Assembly: GCF_014879935.1 (NCBI RefSeq)
Contig: NZ_JACSRD010000123.1
Location: 124,001-188,000 of the forward strand
Source: Prosthecobacter sp.
GTDB taxonomy: Bacteria; Verrucomicrobiota; Verrucomicrobiia; Verrucomicrobiales; Verrucomicrobiaceae
Direction: 5' to 3'
DNA length: 64,000 nt
In this document: positions 45,283 to 55,747 of the stretch, one piece after another
How the letters are laid out: each line of letters starts with the position of its first letter
Position numbering within the stretch: the first letter of the stretch is position 1
The notes under the pieces: generated by a model
The model's input: only the letters and a program-made list of their open reading frames with translations
Database searches by the model: none
Told to the model about the DNA's origin: nothing
Position numbers and translations under genes: made by a program

Positions 45283-46917
45283 TCAGGGCTTCAATTCCAC
45301 CGCCTTGTAGCAGCGATGCTCCAGCAGCGAGGGCAGCAGGCCTTTGACCTCCGGCCGCATGAGATAGGAATGCGTGTACCAATACACGGGCAGCACCGGA
45401 GCCTCGTTGAGCATGAGGGTTTCGGCCTCCTTGAGAATCTGCAGGCGCTTCGCCGCATCGCCTTCGCGGAAGCTCTGGCTGATGAGTTGGTCATAGCGCG
45501 GGCTGCTCCAGCCGGTGTTGTTATTGCCGTCACCCGTCTGCCACATGGCCAGGAAGGTGGAGGGGTCGAGATAGTCGCCCACCCACGCGGCGCGGCAGAC
45601 ATCGTAGTCCAGCTTGCGCTGGGAGTCGAGATTCACGCCCCAGTCCTGGTTCAGCACTCGCACCGGAATGTTCAGATGCTTCTTCCACATGGCCTGGACG
45701 GCCTCGGCCAGCGTGCGGTGCGCCTCGCTGGTGTTGATGAGAATGTCGAACACCGGAAAGCCTTCCCCATCCGGATAACCGGCAGCCGCCAGCAGGCGTT
45801 TCGCCTCCGCGGGATCGAAGCGCATGACGTCCGGCGTGTGATAGTCAGCCAGCGTGCCTGGCGGCGTGAGACCTGTGGCGGGCTTCTGCCCCGCACGCAG
45901 GATGTTTCGCGTGATGGACTCACGATCGATCGCCAGTGCGAGCGCACGGCGCACGTTCACATCGTCAAACGGCTTCCGGGTGACATTGCAGCGGTAGAAA
46001 TAGACGCTGAGCAGTGGATCGGAGTGGAAGAAGGGAGATTTTTTCTCGCGATAGACGGGAATCTTCGCCAGCGGCATCGTGAGCGTGGCGTGGAGCTGCC
46101 CGTCGAGAAAGGCACGCTCCTCGGTGGTGTCGCTGACGATCGGGAGAAACACAATGCCATTGAGCTTCACGCTGGCGGCGTCCCAGTAGTGTGGATTGCG
46201 CTCGACTTCGACATTCTGGTTCACGAGCCAGCTTTTCAGCCTGAAGGTGCCGTTGCAGACCATGTTGCCGGGACGCGTCCAGCGTGTGTTGCCGCGATCA
46301 TCGATTTTCCCGTGCTTTTCGATGACGTGCTTCGGCACCGGGAACCACGAGTAGTGTTTCAGCATGCTCGGCAGGTAAGGGGCCGGGCCTGTGAGCGTCA
46401 CTTGCAGCGTGTGATCATCCAGCGCCTTCACTCCGACCTGCGTGAAGTCTTTGAGCTTGCCGGAATGATAGGCCTCGGCGTTGAGCAGCGGGTAAAGCAT
46501 GGTCGCGTAGTCGGCGCCTAGCTTTGGCGAAAGGATTCGCTGGTAAGCAAAGAGGAAATCCGCCGTGGTGACGGGCGAACCGTCGCTCCATCGGCCCTGC
46601 GGCTGCAGTTTGAATGTCCATGTGGTGAACGTGCCGTCGTGCGTCCAGGATTCGGCGGCACCGGGAGCATCGCCGTCCGGATTGCCGGCCGCAGGTGCGA
46701 TCAGTCCCTCGAATATCGAGTGGAAGATCATGTGCTCCGGCTGTCCGCTGGCGAGCTGCGGATCCAGCGTGGCGGGCTCCGTGCCATTGCCGAGCAGCAG
46801 GATTCCCTTGCGGTTCGCCTCCTCCACCCGCGTTGGCCGGTGCGTGCGCACCTGATGAAACCAGGCGATGCCTGCCACGGCGGCGATGAGAATGAGGATG
46901 CGGACAAGCCACTGCAT
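45283..46917 (-). CDS. Peptide ABC transporter substrate-binding protein (family 5)
   Basis: About 544 residues from MQWLVRILILIAAVAGIAWF; the ORF track adds 27 upstream codons. The single N-terminal segment may be an anchor rather than a cleaved signal. Family 5 (OppA/DppA) landmarks: LGNGTEPATLDPQLASGQPEHMIFHSIFEGLI, WTFKLQPQGRWSDGSPVTTADFLFAYQRIL, VRRALALAIDRESI and NTGWSSPRYDQLI. It captures oligopeptides or other solutes in the periplasm for the dppBC-like permeases upstream on the same strand. No ATP-binding gene is in the cluster. Confidence 0.92.
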   Translation of the reverse strand: MQWLVRILILIAAVAGIAWFHQVRTHRPTRVEEANRKGILLLGNGTEPATLDPQLASGQPEHMIFHSIFEGLIAPAAGNPDGDAPGAAESWTHDGTFTTWTFKLQPQGRWSDGSPVTTADFLFAYQRILSPKLGADYATMLYPLLNAEAYHSGKLKDFTQVGVKALDDHTLQVTLTGPAPYLPSMLKHYSWFPVPKHVIEKHGKIDDRGNTRWTRPGNMVCNGTFRLKSWLVNQNVEVERNPHYWDAASVKLNGIVFLPIVSDTTEERAFLDGQLHATLTMPLAKIPVYREKKSPFFHSDPLLSVYFYRCNVTRKPFDDVNVRRALALAIDRESITRNILRAGQKPATGLTPPGTLADYHTPDVMRFDPAEAKRLLAAAGYPDGEGFPVFDILINTSEAHRTLAEAVQAMWKKHLNIPVRVLNQDWGVNLDSQRKLDYDVCRAAWVGDYLDPSTFLAMWQTGDGNNNTGWSSPRYDQLISQSFREGDAAKRLQILKEAETLMLNEAPVLPVYWYTHSYLMRPEVKGLLPSLLEHRCYKAVELKP

Positions 46918-46950
46918 GTGACGACCATGACATGCGATGCCCCAGGTGGC

Positions 46951-46984
46951 AACAAAACGGCCCCGCCGTGCACTGGCGGGGCCG
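46951..46984 (-). terminator. Terminator downstream of the His-rich protein gene
   Basis: On the minus strand CGGCCCCGCC / GGCGGGGCCG is a perfect 10-base stem with a 7-base loop followed by TTTTGTT. It should stop transcription between the small secreted gene and the binding-protein gene, or reduce it. Confidence 0.8.
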
Positions 46985-47017
46985 CGTGGGTTTTTCACGG
47001 GTCAGTTTTCGGCGCTG

Positions 47018-47344
47018 CTACCTGCCGAAACCGAAGCTGAAACTGATGCCGCTGCGCGGAGATCCATAGGAGGGACGATACCCGCTGTGGCCATGATGGT
47101 GATGGCCGGAGCTGTAACTCGGACCGCAGCCAGGGCGCTGTGTGGGGAGCGTGACCCATTGGCCGATGGGGCGACCGCAGCGGTCATATCCGACGATGCG
47201 ATACTGGGCCACGATCGGAGCGCCCCAGGAGGTGTAACCGACCACACGAGTGGCGCCATTGTGGCAGGTGTCGGCCTTGGCGGACGAGGGAGCTGCAAAG
47301 CCAAGAACAGCAGCCGCAGCGATGACAGAGAAGAGTGTTTTCAT
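47018..47344 (-). CDS. Small secreted Gly/His-rich protein
   Basis: 108 residues with signal peptide MKTLFSVIAAAAVLGFAAPSSAKA. The mature protein starts with a short domain (DTCHNGATRVVGYTSWGAPIVAQYRIVGYDRCGRPIGQWV, two Cys that may form a disulfide) and ends in a low-complexity tail rich in Ser, Gly, Tyr and His (SSGHHHHGHSGYRPSYGS). The His cluster suggests metal binding. It lies between the ABC permease and binding-protein genes but has its own terminator. Function unknown. Confidence 0.75.
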   Translation of the reverse strand: MKTLFSVIAAAAVLGFAAPSSAKADTCHNGATRVVGYTSWGAPIVAQYRIVGYDRCGRPIGQWVTLPTQRPGCGPSYSSGHHHHGHSGYRPSYGSPRSGISFSFGFGR

Positions 47345-47416
47345 GGAAGAGTGGAATTGTTTCCGCTCTCTCAGACGAGGTCGCTTTCAGGCTATTCAGC
47401 CGCCACGAAATTTTTT

Positions 47417-48292
47417 TCAGGCCTGGTGTTGCGACATCGATTTCGGATCGAAGGCATCGCGAAGACCATCGCCAAGGAGATTCAATGCGAGCAACGTGGC
47501 CGAGAAAAAGAGGCCGGGATAGAGCAGCAGCCACGGATAAGTCTCCATGGAACTGGCACCTTCACGAATCAACACCCCCCAGCTCGCATCCGGTGGCTGG
47601 ATGCCGAGGCCGAGAAAGCTGAGCGCGGCCTCCAGTAACATCACTCCTGGAACCGTGAGGCTGGCGTAGATGATCACCGGCCCGGTCACATTCGGAAGCA
47701 GGTGTTTCCACACGATGTGCCAGAAACCCGCGCCGCTGGCACGCGCGGCGGTCACAAACTCGAGATTCTTCAAGGCGAGCACCTGTCCGCGCACCACACG
47801 TGCCATGGTGAGCCATTCCACTGCGCCGATGGCGACGAAAATCAGCCAGAACTCGCGGCCCACGATCACCATGAGCAGGATGACAAAATTGATGAATGGA
47901 AAGGCATACAGGATGTCCACGACGCGCATCATCGCCGCGTCAGCGCGTCCTCCTGCGAGGCCGGAAATCATGCCATAAAACACACCGATCACTGCCGCGA
48001 CGGCCGTGGCGAGCAGCCCGACCTCCAACGACACTCGCCCGCCATGCAGGATGCGCGTGAGCATGTCCCGCCCGAGCGGATCTGTGCCCAGCCAGTGGCT
48101 GAGACTGGGATTCGTGGCCTTCAGCTCGAGATTCTGCTGCGACTGTTCGTACGGTGACAGCTCCGGCCCCACGCCGCAGAGGATGACGAGCATCACGATC
48201 AATCCCAACGCGCAGGCATTGATGCGGCTGCGCATGAGCCGCCGCCCGGCGGCACGCATGGGGGAAACGCCAGTCATTGCAGGGCTGCTCAT
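47417..48292 (-). CDS. Oligopeptide ABC transporter permease (DppC-like)
   Basis: 291 residues. N-terminal anchor, then SLSHWLGTDPLGRDMLTRILHGGRVSLEVG (OppC/DppC signature) and the EAA loop region VTAARASGAGFWHIVWKHLLPNVTGPVIIYASLTVPGVMLLEAALSFLGLGIQPPDASWG. An inner-membrane permease subunit that pairs with the upstream DppB-like protein. Its start overlaps the dppB-like stop by ATGA on the minus strand. Confidence 0.93.
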   Translation of the reverse strand: MSSPAMTGVSPMRAAGRRLMRSRINACALGLIVMLVILCGVGPELSPYEQSQQNLELKATNPSLSHWLGTDPLGRDMLTRILHGGRVSLEVGLLATAVAAVIGVFYGMISGLAGGRADAAMMRVVDILYAFPFINFVILLMVIVGREFWLIFVAIGAVEWLTMARVVRGQVLALKNLEFVTAARASGAGFWHIVWKHLLPNVTGPVIIYASLTVPGVMLLEAALSFLGLGIQPPDASWGVLIREGASSMETYPWLLLYPGLFFSATLLALNLLGDGLRDAFDPKSMSQHQA

Positions 48293-49209
48293 GCGTGAAG
48301 TCGGATGCGGGGGTTCAGCAGCGCCTGGAGGATGTCCACCAGCAGGTTGAAGCTCACGATGAGAGCCGCGTAAAACGTGGAGATGGCGATCGTGAGCTGG
48401 TGGTCGCCGTTGGTGGCGGCAGCGATGAAGAACTGGCCAAGGCCCGGGAGCTGGAAGATGGTCTCCACAATGAACGAGCCGGTGAGCAGCCCCGCCGCCG
48501 CTGGACCGAGGAAGTTCAGCACCGGCAGACTGGCGAGCTTCATCGCATGCAGAAACACCACGGACGTCTCTCCCGCGCCCTTCGCTCGTGCGGTGCGGAT
48601 GAATTCCTGCGCCAGGGTCTCCCGCAGACTGCCACGCGCGAGCCGGGCGATGTAGGCGCTGTAAATGACGCCCAGGGTGAGCGCTGGCAGCACCCAGTCG
48701 GTGGAGTCAAACCAGCCGGCCACATTGAACCAGCGCAGCTTCAAGCCGAACAGCATGGCAATCAACGGCCCGAGCACCATGCTGGGCGTGCAGATCCCGA
48801 GCGTGGCCACCAAAGTGCTGCCACGATCTTCGAGCGTGTTCGGCCGCAGCGCCGCGATGGCCCCCAATGGCACACCAATGCCCAACGCGATCACCAATGC
48901 GGCGATTCCAACCGTCGCGGACACCGGAAACCCGGAGGCAATGATCTCGTCCACGCCACGGCCTTTGTAGTGGTACGAGTCAGGAAGATCGAGCGTGACG
49001 TAATGCTTGAGGGTGAGGCCCAGGCGCACAATCCACGGCTTGTTCAGGCCGAAGTACTCCTCCTGCGCCTTCTTCGTCTCCTCGGAGACGTTGCGCTCGT
49101 TCCTGATCGCACCCCCGGGCACCATTTGCGACAGCGTGAAGGTGATCGTGATCACCGCCAGGATGACGACGACGCCTTGGACGAAACGGCTGACGAGGAA
49201 GCGGATCAT
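48289..49209 (-). CDS. Oligopeptide ABC transporter permease (DppB-like)
   Basis: 306 residues from MIRFLVSRFVQGVVVILAVITITFTLSQMVPGG; the ORF track runs 59 codons upstream into the creatininase gene. OppB/DppB signatures: N-terminal anchor with FTLSQMVPGG, and EFIRTARAKGAGETSVVFLHAMKLASLPVLNFLGPAAAGLLTGSFIVETIFQLPGLGQFFIAAATNGD. A pore-forming inner-membrane subunit for peptide-like solutes. Overlaps the creatininase gene by ATGA, so the two are translationally coupled. Confidence 0.93.
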   Translation of the reverse strand: MIRFLVSRFVQGVVVILAVITITFTLSQMVPGGAIRNERNVSEETKKAQEEYFGLNKPWIVRLGLTLKHYVTLDLPDSYHYKGRGVDEIIASGFPVSATVGIAALVIALGIGVPLGAIAALRPNTLEDRGSTLVATLGICTPSMVLGPLIAMLFGLKLRWFNVAGWFDSTDWVLPALTLGVIYSAYIARLARGSLRETLAQEFIRTARAKGAGETSVVFLHAMKLASLPVLNFLGPAAAGLLTGSFIVETIFQLPGLGQFFIAAATNGDHQLTIAISTFYAALIVSFNLLVDILQALLNPRIRLHA

Positions 49210-49982
49210 TTCGACGGCTCGTAGAGCTTCGTGATGTCCACGGCGGCGAGTTCGACGAGGTAGGTGGCGATCTTGGCACCGAGCGCCTCCAGATAGCGCC
49301 TTCCTTTGTCGGCGGTGCTGTGCTGTGGATCGCCGCTGCCAGTGTCGTTCGTGGCCTTCAGCCAGTCCCGTTGCGCCCAGGCCCACTTCTCATTGATGGC
49401 CTTCAGTTTCCAGCGGTTGTCCGTGCCGGGGCCCCATTCGCCCTTCGGCAGCACCAGATGCGGATGCAGGTGCATGATCAGGCTCGTTTCACGTTCGTCA
49501 GCGTGATCACCGATGATCTCGAAAATGTCATCGCCTTTCACGGCCTGGAACCAGCTCACGGTGCTGAGAAACATCTTTGGATGACGCGCCTGAAGCTCAC
49601 GCAGCATCTGGCGGAAGTCGTTGCCGCCATGGCCGTTCATGATGACGAATTTCATCACACCGACGCCTTCCAGACTGGAGATGACATCCTCCAGCACGGC
49701 GAGTTGCGTACTGGGATTCATGTTGATGCAGAACGGGATGTCGAGCTGGCCGGTTTGGACGCCGAAGGGCACGTTTGGCAGGATGGCGACCTTCGCGCCG
49801 GCCTCCCATGCGATGCGTCCGGCTTCGGCGGCGATGGCATCGTTCTGCAGCGAGTCGGTGGCATACGGCAAGTGATAATTGTGCGCCTCAGTCGCGCCCC
49901 AAGGCAGAACAGCGACCTCATAGCGGGTCTGCTGCACGTGTTTCCAGTTCGTTTCGGCGATGATCCAGGGTCTCGGGTTCAT
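49206..49982 (-). CDS. Creatininase-family amidohydrolase
   Basis: 258 residues. Creatininase (creatinine amidohydrolase/MftE-like) motifs: AVLPWGATEAHNYHLPYATDSL with metal-binding Glu/His/Asp, KFVIMNGHGGNDFRQML, and GDHADERETSLIMHLHPHL. Family enzymes cleave cyclic amides or peptide-linked substrates with a two-metal site. Its ATGA coupling to an oligopeptide permease suggests it processes what that transporter imports, but this is inference. It is first in the minus-strand operon. Confidence 0.88.
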   Translation of the reverse strand: MNPRPWIIAETNWKHVQQTRYEVAVLPWGATEAHNYHLPYATDSLQNDAIAAEAGRIAWEAGAKVAILPNVPFGVQTGQLDIPFCINMNPSTQLAVLEDVISSLEGVGVMKFVIMNGHGGNDFRQMLRELQARHPKMFLSTVSWFQAVKGDDIFEIIGDHADERETSLIMHLHPHLVLPKGEWGPGTDNRWKLKAINEKWAWAQRDWLKATNDTGSGDPQHSTADKGRRYLEALGAKIATYLVELAAVDITKLYEPSK

Positions 49983-50115
49983 GAGGGGACTAGCATTAAA
50001 GTTTCAAGCTGCCGATGGCAATAGTGTTTGGCTCCCCTCCAGATGTTTAATTACACCGCAGAGGTCGCAGTGAACGGAAGCAGGAGCCAAGGTTGCATTT
50101 CGCAGCATCGCCGGG

Positions 50116-50484
50116 ATGATGCGGGCCATGTTTGAGTCGAAAACCGAACCGCTGGCACCACGCCATGCCTTTTTGTGGCGCGTGGTGAAACATCTGGGAG
50201 TGGCAGCCGCCGTGGTGCTGTCTGCCCTGGCCATCGGTGTCCTGGGGTATCACCACTACGCGAGATTGGGCTGGATCGACAGCCTGTTGAATGCGTCGAT
50301 GATTCTCGGCGGCATGGGACCGGTGGGAACGCTGGACACGGACGCGGCAAAGCTGTTCGCCTCGTTTTACGCCTTGTTCAGCGGGCTGGTGTTCATCTCT
50401 GTCATGGGCATCGTGCTCGCACCGGCAGCGCATCGTGCGCTGCACCTTTTCCACCTCGACGAAAAAGACCTCGAAGAATCATGA
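50116..50484 (+). CDS. Two-helix membrane protein resembling an ion-channel pore
   Basis: 122 residues with two transmembrane segments (VAAAVVLSALAIGVLGYHHYA and ASFYALFSGLVFISVMGIVLA) around a re-entrant-like stretch ASMILGGMGPVGTLDTDAAKL. The layout resembles small two-transmembrane potassium-channel modules, but the selectivity signature is not present. Function unknown. Overlaps the following CoA-binding gene by ATGA. Confidence 0.7.
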   Translation: MMRAMFESKTEPLAPRHAFLWRVVKHLGVAAAVVLSALAIGVLGYHHYARLGWIDSLLNASMILGGMGPVGTLDTDAAKLFASFYALFSGLVFISVMGIVLAPAAHRALHLFHLDEKDLEES

Positions 50485-50849
50485 AAACCGAACGCGTTGC
50501 CATCGTGGGTGCCAGTGACAATCCTGAACGATACAGCCACAAGGCGCTGCTCCTGCTGCGCCGCCACGGCCATGAAGTCGTTCCAGTGCACCCAAAACTG
50601 ACAGAGATCGAAGGAGCCCCGGTGGTGCCCGACTTGAGCGCCATCACCGGTCAGGTGGACACTGTGACGATGTACGTCGGCCCGGCCATCTCCGCCGGAT
50701 TGCAGGAGAAACTCACCCTGCTGCGACCACGGCGAGTCATTTTCAATCCTGGCGCGGAAAATGCAGCATTGGAGACAGCTTTGACGAAAGCTGGAATTGT
50801 CTGCGAGGAGGCATGCACGCTGGTGCTGCTGAACACGGGGCAGTTTTGA
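50481..50849 (+). CDS. CoA-binding (succinyl-CoA synthetase-like) domain protein
   Basis: 122 residues from MKTERVAIVGASDNPERYSHKALLLLRRHGHEVVPVHPKL; the ORF track starts inside the upstream gene. A stand-alone Rossmann CoA-binding domain: VAIVGASDNPERYSH nucleotide loop, TMYVGPAISAGLQEKLTLLRPRRVIFNPGAEN, and a late conserved CEEACTLVLL. Such single-domain proteins are widespread and poorly characterised; they may bind CoA and sense or regulate acyl metabolism. Confidence 0.88.
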   Translation: MKTERVAIVGASDNPERYSHKALLLLRRHGHEVVPVHPKLTEIEGAPVVPDLSAITGQVDTVTMYVGPAISAGLQEKLTLLRPRRVIFNPGAENAALETALTKAGIVCEEACTLVLLNTGQF

Positions 50850-50881
50850 ACGCCTCCCTTCACCGCCCCGTCTCAAACCGC

Positions 50882-51088
50882 ATGCTCGAAATCCAGAAAG
50901 CCCGCATCCATGAACGCAGCAGGCTCCGCGCGAAGGGAGCGAGCGAGGACGAGATCGAACGGCTGCAAAACGCCGACCGGCTCCCTTTCAGGGCCGCTTT
51001 CGAGAATGGCAGACGCCGCCCGCGAACCGACACTCCACCTGCGGATGGGCCGCTGCTGGCTGCCCGCCAGCCCGGTATTCGCAGGTGA
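50882..51088 (+). CDS. Possible small basic protein
   Basis: 68 residues from MLEIQKARIHERSRLRAKGASEDEIERLQNADRLP. The start region is helical and charged, the end is Arg/Pro-rich. Unrecognised. It fills a gap that otherwise has no gene, between the CoA-binding gene and dgt, but coding character is uncertain and an upstream ATG at 50813 overlaps the previous gene. Confidence 0.35.
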   Translation: MLEIQKARIHERSRLRAKGASEDEIERLQNADRLPFRAAFENGRRRPRTDTPPADGPLLAARQPGIRR

Positions 51089-51140
51089 CTTGGTCCTTGC
51101 CCGGTCCGCCTGACCTGCCAACATCGCGGGCACGACCTGC

Positions 51141-52412
<1,272 letters not shown>

Positions 52413-52488
52413 GAAGCCAGAATTCTATTGGAATCTATTGCGCTCCGAAGCTCTAATCCTGCGTCTGGAACCAGCTCAGCATCCTCCC

Positions 52489-53136
52489 ATGAAGAACCTT
52501 TTGATATCCCTGCTGTTGTTTTCTATCGCCGCATGCTTCGCCGCTGACGCCCCGAAGAAACAAGCGCAGCTCCTGCGCACTGTGGCAGCCCAGGTGCTGG
52601 GATCAGACGGCTTCCCCAAAGGCACTGCCCAGCTTTCCAAGGGCGTCATCTTCGACGTGGTGGAGGAAACTTTTGCCGACGTGATCGGATCCATGAATGG
52701 CCGGAAATTCCGGGTGTCGAAACAAGCAGTGACGATTACCGAGAAGGAAGGCGAGCTGAAGAGCACCGTCGCAGGGTTCAAACCGGGGCAGCTTGTCATT
52801 CTCAGCGCCCGGTATTCGCTGGAGGGGAATCAGCCGCGTAATGTGAAGCAGCGGCTTCAGAAGTATCTTCCCCCGGATGGCATCCTCACGGAACCCTTCA
52901 CTTTTCTCGTCACGGACGACCTCAGCCTCGCCGCTGAAAATCAAAAAACACTGGTTCAAAGCAGCCAGACAGCGGTCGTCGTGACTGACCCGCTCACCGG
53001 CCGTCGTGTGATGGTCACCCAGACGCAAAACACCGCCACCCGCACCGCTCCGAACACGCTTGTGGTCGAATACACGTTCAATGGCAGGAAAGGCCGGAAG
53101 GTCGGGATGGAAGGCAAGCAGATGACGCTGCCTTGA
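52489..53136 (+). CDS. Secreted protein of unknown function
   Basis: 215 residues from MKNLLISLLLFSIAACFAADA, a signal peptide; the ORF track uses an upstream GTG inside the end of dgt. The mature part is beta-rich and ends with FNGRKGRKVGMEGKQMTLP. No family recognised. Probably periplasmic or surface. It stands between dgt and a GDSL hydrolase gene. Confidence 0.65.
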   Translation: MKNLLISLLLFSIAACFAADAPKKQAQLLRTVAAQVLGSDGFPKGTAQLSKGVIFDVVEETFADVIGSMNGRKFRVSKQAVTITEKEGELKSTVAGFKPGQLVILSARYSLEGNQPRNVKQRLQKYLPPDGILTEPFTFLVTDDLSLAAENQKTLVQSSQTAVVVTDPLTGRRVMVTQTQNTATRTAPNTLVVEYTFNGRKGRKVGMEGKQMTLP

Positions 53137-53254
53137 ATCGAGTGCACGGTTTCAATAGCCGTGCTGACATCGAAGTTGCGATCCACCGGAGCGGCAGAAA
53201 CGACGATCCCGCCTTTGGATGAACTTCCACGTCCGTTTTCCGTCTGAGTTCCGG

Positions 53255-54505
53255 ATGAGAAAACTGATTTCCGCGCTCCTGCTTCTGGCCTGCACCAGCC
53301 AGGCGGAGCAGTGCCTGGTGATTGGCGACAGCCTCACGAAGGAGTACGAGGCTGAGTTTCCGGGATTGTTTCCGAGCAATCCGGCTTCCTGGCAGGCACG
53401 GAACTGGATCGAGATCCTCCATCAGCACCGCACGGACTGGTTTGACACGGGCTCCTTCGACGTCTGGGCGGACATACGGGCCACAGGACATGCGCACAAC
53501 TGGGCCGTGCCGGGAGCGACGACGAGTGAATTGAAAAGCCTCATCACCAATCCCGTGAACCAGTTCTGGTGGGTACCATCGCTCAAGAATCACATTCGCT
53601 ACGATGTGGAGCGCGTCGTGATCTTCGCGGGGGGCAATGACGCAGACAGTTACTATGCGAATATCTACAACGGCCTCGCCGGCCCTGAGGTCACGAACAC
53701 GACGCTGAGCAACCTGCAGTGGCTCGTGGACTGGGTGCGTGGATTGAAGCCCTCCATTCCCATCGTGCTCGTGAGCGTGCCTCACGTTGGATGCACTCCG
53801 AAGATTCAGCAGGGCTATCCCACGGATCCCGTGAAGACCGCCCGCGTCACCGCTGCGATGGATTCTTTGAACGCCAGCCTCGCCGCGTGGGCACAGACGC
53901 AGGGCATCGGTTTCGTGCCAGGGGTGTATGAGATGACGAAAGCCCTCATCACCGACCCGTTTCGCATCAACGGCATCGAATTCTATCGCGTGGCGGATGC
54001 CGATGCCCGGCCGCGGTATGTCTTCAGCGGCGATGGCTTCCACCCCAGCACCTGTGCGCACGCGAAGATCGCCCAAATGGTGGTGCAGGCCTTCAACAAC
54101 ACCTATCCAGCGACTCCGATCGAGCCACTGACTGACGACTATCTCACCACGACCGTGCTCGGCCTCGATCCGAACCTGCCATTCAACGAATGGATGGCTG
54201 CCCAGGGCCTCAGCGGCACGTTCACTGATGATTCAAATGGCAATGGCGTGCCGAATTTGATCGAGTTCGCCCTCGATCAGCCCGCGATGCCGCAGCCGGC
54301 GATGCAAAGCGGTGTGTTGAGCCTCACGTATCGTCCACGAACCGTCTTCACCGAATGGGGCACGCTGAAGGTGCAATCCTCCACCAACCTCCTCGACTGG
54401 ACCGACGTGCCCGAAAACCAGATCACGACCAATCCCGATGGCACACGCACCGTGAGCACCGCGGCGACGGAGAAGGCGTTTCTGAGGTTTCAGGCGCTGC
54501 CGTAA
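53255..54505 (+). CDS. Secreted SGNH/GDSL-like hydrolase
   Basis: 416 residues from MRKLISALLLLACTSQAEQ; the ORF track starts 12 codons earlier. SGNH blocks: CLVIGDSLTKEYEAE (block I Ser), VIFAGGNDADSYY (block III Asn) and YVFSGDGFHPSTCAH (block V Asp/His). A C-terminal module (TDDSNGNGVPNLIEFALDQP, then a beta domain SLTYRPRTVFTEWGTLKVQSSTNLLDWTDV) is typical of secreted Verrucomicrobia proteins. Probably an esterase acting on acylated glycans outside the cell; substrate unknown. Confidence 0.85.
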   Translation: MRKLISALLLLACTSQAEQCLVIGDSLTKEYEAEFPGLFPSNPASWQARNWIEILHQHRTDWFDTGSFDVWADIRATGHAHNWAVPGATTSELKSLITNPVNQFWWVPSLKNHIRYDVERVVIFAGGNDADSYYANIYNGLAGPEVTNTTLSNLQWLVDWVRGLKPSIPIVLVSVPHVGCTPKIQQGYPTDPVKTARVTAAMDSLNASLAAWAQTQGIGFVPGVYEMTKALITDPFRINGIEFYRVADADARPRYVFSGDGFHPSTCAHAKIAQMVVQAFNNTYPATPIEPLTDDYLTTTVLGLDPNLPFNEWMAAQGLSGTFTDDSNGNGVPNLIEFALDQPAMPQPAMQSGVLSLTYRPRTVFTEWGTLKVQSSTNLLDWTDVPENQITTNPDGTRTVSTAATEKAFLRFQALP

Positions 54506-54511
54506 GCCAGA

Positions 54512-55747
54512 TCAAACCAGCGCGGCGATGCGGCGGCAGACTTCCTCGACGTTCGAGCGGCTGTTGAAGGCGCTGATGCGGAAATAGCCTTCGCCGGCGC
54601 TGCCGAAGCCGCTGCCGGGCGTGATGACCACGTTTGCCTCGTTGAGCATCTTGTCGAACATCTGCCAGCTCGTGAGGCCATTCGGGCAGCCGACCCAGAC
54701 GTAGGGAGCGTTCACGCCGCCATAGACGGCCAGCCCGGCCTTTTTGCAGGCTTCGACGAGCAATGTGGCATTGCCCATGTAGTGCTCGATGAGCGCTTTG
54801 ACCTGCGCCTTGCCTTCGGGGCTGTAGATGGCCTCGGCTCCGCGCTGGACGATGTAGCTCGTGCCGTTGAATTTCGTGCTGTGACGACGACTCCAGAGCG
54901 GATGGATGGCCTGCTTGCCACCAGCCTTCGTTTTGCCCATCAAACCCTTCGGAATGACGACGATGCCGCAGCGGACACCGGTGAAGCCACCGTTCTTCGA
55001 GAAGCTGCGGAACTCGATCGCGCAGTCGCGAGCGCCTTCAATCTCGTAAATGGAACGCGGCAGCTCCGGATCGCGGATGAAGGCCTCGTAAGCGGCGTCG
55101 TAGAGGAGCGTGGTGCCGTTCGCGAGGGCGTATTTCACCCAAGCTTCGAGCTGCGCACGCGTGGCGACGGCCCCAGTGGGATTGTTCGGGTAGCAGAGGT
55201 AAGCGAGATCGACGGGCTCGGAGGGAATGTCGGCCACGAAACCATTTTCGGGCGTGCATTTGAGGTAGTGCAGGCCGGCGTAGGCCCCCGCTTCGTTCGC
55301 ATCACCGGTGTTGCCAGCCATGACGTTCGTATCGACGTAAACCGGATACACCGGATCGGTGATCGCGATCTTGTTCCCCGCGCCAAAGATGTCGAGGATG
55401 TTGCCGGTATCGCACTTGCTGCCGTCGGAGATGAAGATCTCATCGGCCTCGATGTTCAGCCCGCGAGATTTGAAGTCGTGCTCAGCGATGGCGTTGCGCA
55501 GGAAGTCGTAACCCTGCTCCGGGCCGTAACCGCGGAAGGTGTTGCGGTCGCCCATCTCATCGACGGCCTTGTGCATCGCCGTGCGCACGGCTTCGGGGAG
55601 CGCCTCGGTCACATCGCCGATGCCACAACGGATCAGGCGCTTCGCAGCCTCCGCGTTCGCCTCGGTGAAGGCTTTCACACGGCGGGCGATTTCGGGGAAG
55701 AGGTAACCGGCTTTGAGCTTGTTGTAGTTTTCGTTGATGTAGGCCAT
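54512..55747 (-). CDS. dapL: LL-diaminopimelate aminotransferase
   Basis: 411 residues from [24 protein letters not shown]; the ORF track adds 12 upstream codons. DapL landmarks: [85 protein letters not shown] and the PLP-lysine region [14 protein letters not shown]. It converts tetrahydrodipicolinate to LL-diaminopimelate in one step, supplying lysine and peptidoglycan in bacteria that lack the succinylase route. Confidence 0.95.
   Translation of the reverse strand: MAYINENYNKLKAGYLFPEIARRVKAFTEANAEAAKRLIRCGIGDVTEALPEAVRTAMHKAVDEMGDRNTFRGYGPEQGYDFLRNAIAEHDFKSRGLNIEADEIFISDGSKCDTGNILDIFGAGNKIAITDPVYPVYVDTNVMAGNTGDANEAGAYAGLHYLKCTPENGFVADIPSEPVDLAYLCYPNNPTGAVATRAQLEAWVKYALANGTTLLYDAAYEAFIRDPELPRSIYEIEGARDCAIEFRSFSKNGGFTGVRCGIVVIPKGLMGKTKAGGKQAIHPLWSRRHSTKFNGTSYIVQRGAEAIYSPEGKAQVKALIEHYMGNATLLVEACKKAGLAVYGGVNAPYVWVGCPNGLTSWQMFDKMLNEANVVITPGSGFGSAGEGYFRISAFNSRSNVEEVCRRIAALV

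Noticed and set aside
50053-50075. ACCGCAGAGGTCGCAG-like motif reminiscent of known dispersed intergenic repeats
   Set aside because: Only one degenerate unit; too short to support as a repeat.
49983-50115. GAGGGG...CCCCTC pairing upstream of the creatininase gene
   Set aside because: Six or seven base pairs with a loop of over 40 bases; likely chance.
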